10,233 bases of DNA from a bacterium (GTDB taxonomy: Bacteria; Margulisbacteria; Marinamargulisbacteria; SXXA01), in contig JAGYJO010000042.1 in NCBI GenBank assembly GCA_018402095.1, positions 1 to 10,233 on the forward strand, in the 5' to 3' direction. The position numbers were made by a program, and so were the translations under genes. Positions 6,114-10,233 of this stretch are shown here, in pieces. Below the pieces are notes generated by a model. It ran no database searches. It was not told the origin of the DNA and was given only the letters and a program-made list of their open reading frames with translations. Positions within the stretch are counted from its first letter, which is position 1. The number at the start of each line of letters is the position of its first letter.

Positions 6114-7415
6114 CTACCCACAGACCTCGACGTGATAATCATATCCTTTGGGTGTTTTGAGTTTTACATCGTAGAATTGACCTGAGATAAGACCCTCTGG
6201 ATTCTTGACCAGCAATCGGCCATCGACATCTGGGGCTTCTCTATAAGATCTCCCGATACCATTTCCTTCGTAAATCATTTGGACTGTTTGATCTTGCCAT
6301 TCTGTTTGCATGGCTTTGAGAATTTTTCTTTGGGCAGACATAATGCGTTTAATACGGGATCTGATTTCAGCATCAGGTATTTTGGGTGTTAGTCTTGCGG
6401 ACTTGGTTTCCCGTTCTTCTGAATAGGAAAAACAGCCTAATTGCGCAAATGGATATTTTGCAATGAAAGCCATTAATTCTGAAAACTCTTCTTCTGTTTC
6501 AGTGGGGAATCCCAAAATGAGGGACGTTCGTAATACCAAGCCTGGAATTTCTTTGTAGAGGGTGGTGATCAATGTATCGAGATCTGGGCCTGAATACCGA
6601 CGGTTCATGAGCTCGAGGAGTCGTGTATTGCAATGCTGTACAGGCATGTCGAGATAGGGGATGACCTGCGGGATGTCTCGGATAGCGGCGATTAGCGCCT
6701 CGTCTACCCGATGGGGGAAAATATACATGAGACGTATCCACTCGACGCCAGGGACTTCTGCAATGGCGTAGAGGAGACGGGGTAGGTCGGGCTTGCCAAA
6801 CAAGTCTTCACCCCAGGCGGTGGTATCTTCTGCAATGAGGTTAAATTCTTTGGCGCCAAAAGAAACTTGTTTTTTGATTTCTTCGACGATGACATCGATG
6901 GGTTTGCTGGTGTGTTTACCCCGTATTTTTGGAATGGTACAAAAGGAACACCAGTTGTCACAGCCTTCCGAAATTTTAATGTAGGCGTAATGGGAGGGTG
7001 TTAGCTTCATGTGTGGCTGGGGTTTGACGGGTTGAAATCTTGAGCCAAATACCATTTGGCTCAAGGCATGCTGGATTTGATCTTCTTCTTTGGTTGTGAG
7101 CCAGAGATCCACATTGGGGAATTTCTCTTTTAGGACGTCTTTTTTGAAACGACTGGGATAACAACCGACGACGACCAAATAACGGATTTCACCGGCATCT
7201 TTTCTATCTGATAACAGGCGAATGTTTTCTTCTGTTTCATCGACGGCGGCTTGAATAAATGAGCACGTGTTGAGCACCGTGACATGCTCATTGGTTCCTT
7301 CTGGAACCCATCGGAATCCGCTGTCTCGCAATTGGGCGACAATATTTTCGGAGTCCACCAGGGTTCTGGCGCAGCCGAGAGAGACGAGACTAAAACGAAC
7401 ATCTTGTTTTTGCAT
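6114..7415 (-). CDS. rimO: Ribosomal protein uS12 methylthiotransferase RimO
   Basis: RimO is a radical-SAM enzyme with two iron-sulfur clusters that adds a methylthio group to a conserved aspartate of ribosomal protein uS12 (Asp88 in E. coli). The 433 residues are full length. The N-terminal MTTase domain has the three cluster cysteines Cys15 (VSLGCARTLVDSE), Cys51 (LNTCSFI) and Cys85 (VVGCYP). The radical-SAM core carries CDNWCSFC (Cys152, Cys156, Cys159) followed by IPKIRGKHTSKP. The downstream signatures LIAEDTTAWGEDL (about 193-205) and YLDMPVQH (about 254-261) fit RimO better than MiaB or MtaB. The C-terminal 65 or so residues form the TRAM domain. The ATG at 7415 has AAGGA upstream. 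It starts 19 bp after the M23 stop, so the two probably share a transcript. No residue is missing, in contrast with the damaged neighbour upstream. Confidence 0.95.
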   Translation of the reverse strand: MQKQDVRFSLVSLGCARTLVDSENIVAQLRDSGFRWVPEGTNEHVTVLNTCSFIQAAVDETEENIRLLSDRKDAGEIRYLVVVGCYPSRFKKDVLKEKFPNVDLWLTTKEEDQIQHALSQMVFGSRFQPVKPQPHMKLTPSHYAYIKISEGCDNWCSFCTIPKIRGKHTSKPIDVIVEEIKKQVSFGAKEFNLIAEDTTAWGEDLFGKPDLPRLLYAIAEVPGVEWIRLMYIFPHRVDEALIAAIRDIPQVIPYLDMPVQHCNTRLLELMNRRYSGPDLDTLITTLYKEIPGLVLRTSLILGFPTETEEEFSELMAFIAKYPFAQLGCFSYSEERETKSARLTPKIPDAEIRSRIKRIMSAQRKILKAMQTEWQDQTVQMIYEGNGIGRSYREAPDVDGRLLVKNPEGLISGQFYDVKLKTPKGYDYHVEVCG

Positions 7416-7434
7416 AATTAATCCTTTATGTATT

Positions 7435-8546
7435 TCATTTTATGTACTTCATGGGGTCTACTGGGGTTCCATCATGACGCACTTCGAAGTGTAAATGTGG
7501 GCCTGTTGAATAGCCTGTACTACCGACCCATCCAATTTCTTGTCCTTGCTGAACAAATTCCCCTTCTCTGACCAGAATACGACTTTGGTGTGCATATACA
7601 CTTGAAACTCTGACGCCATTTTTATTGGTTCCATGGTCAATAATGGTTATTTTGCCATAACCACGGTACTGACTTTTTTCCCCAGCTACGACGATATAGC
7701 CAGAATCGCCAGCAACTATTCTGGTGCCAGAAGGTGCTGCAAAGTCTGTTCCGTTGTGATTAATACGTCTTTTGAAAATGGGATGACGACGGGATCCAAA
7801 TTGAGAAGATATCCACCCGGTGGTAGGTTTGACGAAAAAACCCAATCCATAATAGCCGGTCCCATGGGATCCCATGCTCCGTAATGCAGTACTAATTTGT
7901 CTAGACGATTGTTCTAGTGCGCTATTTTGTTTCTCCATCTTTTTGATTTGGGATTGCAATGTACTAACCACCGCAAGTTGTTCTTTGCTTTTGCTGCTGA
8001 GTAATTTTTCTTTGCTTGCAACGTCTTCTTTGAGTGCGGCAATATTTTGTATTTGTTTTTTTAGGCGGAGGCGCTCTTTGGTTAACTGAATGGTTTTAAG
8101 GTGTCCAAAGGTGACATCTTTGGTCAAATTTGACATTTGAAATAGGTGCAGAGTTGATCTCAGATAGATGGATGCTCTTTGTGTAAGTGCAAACAAAACC
8201 AGAGAGGTCCTAGCTGCTGGTGCTGGTAAATACCTATTTGGGCTTGGTAAAAGTATCTTTGTAATTGGGAAAAATCAGCTTCTGTTTTTTCCTAAAGCAT
8301 GTTCTTTTCTTTTTCTCTACTTTAGTGGCACCCAAAATTTTGACGTGTTTTTCTTGCTTAATTCTGTAAACCGTAATTCTCTTTGATAATGCTTAGCTGT
8401 CGTCTCTTCTTGTAGCTTTTATTTCTTTTTTCTTTGATTTATCTTTATTCTCACTGATTTTTATTGATAGCTCTGTAACTGATTCCTCTTTTGAAATTCA
8501 GATACAGGTATATGTGTATAAAAAGATGTTGAATAACAGGCTCCAT
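7435..8546 (-). pseudogene. M23 (EnvC/NlpD-like) murein hydrolase gene with disrupted N-terminal half
   Basis: The C-terminal part (7435 to about 8165) is intact. It encodes a coiled coil (about 110 residues rich in Lys, Glu and Gln) and an M23 LytM domain with all expected zinc and catalytic residues: HNGTD (HxxxD), VYAHQS and HLHFE. Such proteins cleave peptidoglycan cross-links or activate amidases during cell separation. The usual N-terminal signal peptide and first coiled coil are not in this frame. Family-like sequence continues upstream in another frame from 8291 to 8163 (IYQHQQLGPLWFCLHLHKEH...), stopping at TGA 8162-8160 exactly where the catalytic frame takes over (PSI/IYLRST). Further upstream, Lys/Glu-rich coil fragments appear in a third frame, interrupted by TGA (8500-8498) and TAA (8395-8393). 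A plausible original start is the ATG at 8546, with CGGAG upstream. Either the gene is decaying or this stretch has indel errors; a shortened protein from the TTG at 8196 would lack a signal peptide. Confidence 0.6.
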
Positions 8547-8611
8547 CTATGACTCCGTTTAGGACCTAGATAATCATTGAGGTTTTCGGCTTTTCCGAGA
8601 ATAAAAAGGAT

Positions 8612-10233
8612 TTATAGGAGATCATGTTGTCTGCGCAAATAAGTCTGAATCCGAGAGGCCATAACGTTTCCAATACCCGGGACTTTTTCCAGTGCGCTAG
8701 GGTCGGCTTCACGAATTTTTTGAATACTGCCAAATAGTTCATACAATAATTTAATTTTCTGTTGTCCCAAGCCGCTGATGTTGGACAAGTCACTACGCAA
8801 CACACTTCGACGCTTCATTCTCTGAAAGCGCAACGCAAACCGATGGGATTCATCACGAATATGTTGCAAAATACGCAAGGCAGGGTATTCGGATATCCGT
8901 ACAGGATCACGGCCCACACGATACACAATTTCCTCTTGTTTCGCCAGCGAGATACAGTCTATGACATCTCTGAGTCCCAAGTCGTCAAGTGCTTGCATGG
9001 CAAAATTCAGTTGACCTTTTCCTCCGTCAATTAGGAGAAGGTCTGGTAGCATATCCTCTTCTTCAATGGCTAATTGAAGACGTCTAAGAACCGCTTCGTA
9101 AAGAGAAGCGGGGTCGTTACTGGTGCCAACTACGCTACGAATCCCAAAGCGGCGGTAGCTACTTTTGGCGGGCTTGCCATGTCTGAATGCAACAGCTGAT
9201 GCGACGATGTCTTGTCCTTGTAAATGAGATATATCAAATCCAAAAATCCATTCTGGTTTTTTTGTTAGGCCCAAGACACGAACAAAGATATCCCAATCAA
9301 TTTTTTGAGGGATTACTTGAAAACGGTGTTCTCGGATAGTTCTTTTGAGAGACAGGTGTGCATTTTCTGTGGCCTGTTGGCAGATGTGATACCTTTCGCC
9401 TTTTTGGGGCTGGGTGATGGACACTGTTTTTGGTAAAGCGCCGGAGGCTTGTAATTTTGAAAATAATGGCGCCATCGTAGCATCCGTGAGAATGCCATCG
9501 GGAAATTCCCGGTCTTCTGCGTACCAGTTTAAAATGGTTGTGTCGTAAAAGGCATCGGGGGTCGTGTCATCATCGTCATGCCAATAAAAACCACTTTGAT
9601 ACAATAACTTCCCCTCTATGAATGTTTGAACCAAGACATACTCCCAGTGTGTTGTGGCTTCGTCGGCTGTGTTTTGGCCACTAACATGAACCCATATGTG
9701 TATGGTTGCATTGTCTTCTAACTGCACCTGTTGGCGATCTGAAAGTCTGCGTATTTTGTGAAGCTGATCACGAAGAATAGCGGCCTGTTCATATTTTTTT
9801 TTCTGTGCGAGATCATGCATGTCGGCTTCGATTTTTTTGATAAAATTTTTGTCTTTTCCGGAAAGAATAATACTGAGTTGATCGACGAGGTTGTCGTATG
9901 TCGGTTTGATGTTTTTGTAGACGCATGGGCCGATACACTTTTCGATGTCCAACTTGATGCATTTGGGCTGTCTACCGGTGAGTGGAATAGCTTGTTTGCA
10001 GTCTCTGATAGGGAAGAGATCAAGTAATAGCCGTAATAAAAATTTGGTGGAGCCTATCGAGGGGTAGGGACCAAAATAGCGTGCCCCATCTGATTCGCGT
10101 TGGCGTACGATTAGCAATCTTGGGAAGGGTGCATTTGTTATTTTGATGTAGGGGAAATGTTTATCATCTTTGAGGAGGATATTGTATCTGGGTAGATACG
10201 TTTTGATGAGTTGGGACTCTAAGATAAGGGCTT
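8612..10233 (-). CDS. uvrC: Excinuclease ABC subunit C, N-terminus off the window
   Basis: UvrC makes both incisions flanking a lesion in nucleotide excision repair after UvrAB recognition. The frame is open to the window edge (first complete codon at 10231), giving 539 residues; about 60-70 are missing, including most of the GIY-YIG nuclease motif, whose tail is visible (ALILESQLIKTYLPRYNIL). In visible numbering, a four-cysteine cluster lies at about 78, 91, 99 and 103 with the family's iron-sulfur spacing. A UVR (UvrB-binding) domain follows at about 129-163. The RNase H-like nuclease of the second incision has GFDISHLQG (about 331-339), LLIDGGKGQL (about 399-408) and HIRDESHRFA (about 457-466). 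A tandem helix-hairpin-helix ends the protein (ISGLGQQK, EKVPGIGNVMA). It stays open through a T9 run at 9794-9802, so long homopolymers here are not generally miscalled. The M23 gene begins 65 bp downstream. Confidence 0.95.
   Translation of the reverse strand, partial: ALILESQLIKTYLPRYNILLKDDKHFPYIKITNAPFPRLLIVRQRESDGARYFGPYPSIGSTKFLLRLLLDLFPIRDCKQAIPLTGRQPKCIKLDIEKCIGPCVYKNIKPTYDNLVDQLSIILSGKDKNFIKKIEADMHDLAQKKKYEQAAILRDQLHKIRRLSDRQQVQLEDNATIHIWVHVSGQNTADEATTHWEYVLVQTFIEGKLLYQSGFYWHDDDDTTPDAFYDTTILNWYAEDREFPDGILTDATMAPLFSKLQASGALPKTVSITQPQKGERYHICQQATENAHLSLKRTIREHRFQVIPQKIDWDIFVRVLGLTKKPEWIFGFDISHLQGQDIVASAVAFRHGKPAKSSYRRFGIRSVVGTSNDPASLYEAVLRRLQLAIEEEDMLPDLLLIDGGKGQLNFAMQALDDLGLRDVIDCISLAKQEEIVYRVGRDPVRISEYPALRILQHIRDESHRFALRFQRMKRRSVLRSDLSNISGLGQQKIKLLYELFGSIQKIREADPSALEKVPGIGNVMASRIQTYLRRQHDLL

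Noticed and set aside
8581..8602. Short TCGG/CCGA hairpin after the uvrC stop as terminator
   Set aside because: The stem is only about 4 bp and no T tract follows it in the transcribed direction.

Overview
The window comes from a diderm (outer-membrane-bearing) bacterium. It carries an LPS-assembly outer-membrane protein (LptD) and an LptF/LptG-type inner-membrane permease beside ordinary bacterial housekeeping genes (uvrC, rimO, rpsU, a HIT-family hydrolase). Base composition is moderate to AT-leaning. Gene order and sequences do not let me name a phylum; nothing points clearly to a familiar model lineage.

Every recognisable gene lies on the minus strand, so transcription runs from high to low coordinates: uvrC (10233-8612, N-terminus off the window), a disrupted M23 (EnvC/NlpD-like) murein hydrolase gene (about 8546-7435), rimO (7415-6114), a 205-bp intergenic region, a HIT-family hydrolase (5878-5531), rpsU (5508-5308), a 75-bp spacer with a perfect palindrome, an LptF/LptG-family permease (5232-4123), a TPR gene cut in two by one in-frame stop (4126-3683 and 3682-1823), a 94-bp spacer with a strong hairpin, and the N-terminal 576 residues of LptD (1728-1, C-terminus off the window).

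Two themes run through the cluster. One is information processing: excision repair (UvrC), uS12 methylthiolation (RimO) and the small-subunit protein bS21. The other is envelope biogenesis: cell-wall hydrolysis (M23), LPS export from the inner membrane (LptF/G) and LPS insertion at the outer membrane (LptD). The TPR gene is translationally coupled to the permease by an ATGA overlap and lies between the two Lpt genes, so an envelope role is a reasonable guess but unproven.

The points most worth a second look are: a 117-bp MITE-like element between rimO and the HIT gene with 16-bp terminal inverted repeats and a 6-bp target duplication; the TAA that splits one continuous TPR reading frame; the frameshifted, stop-containing N-terminal half of the M23 gene; and a hairpin that buries both the Shine-Dalgarno sequence and the GTG start of lptD. 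I saw no tRNA, rRNA, CRISPR array or recognisable defence or secretion system. I do not claim a new biological system here.
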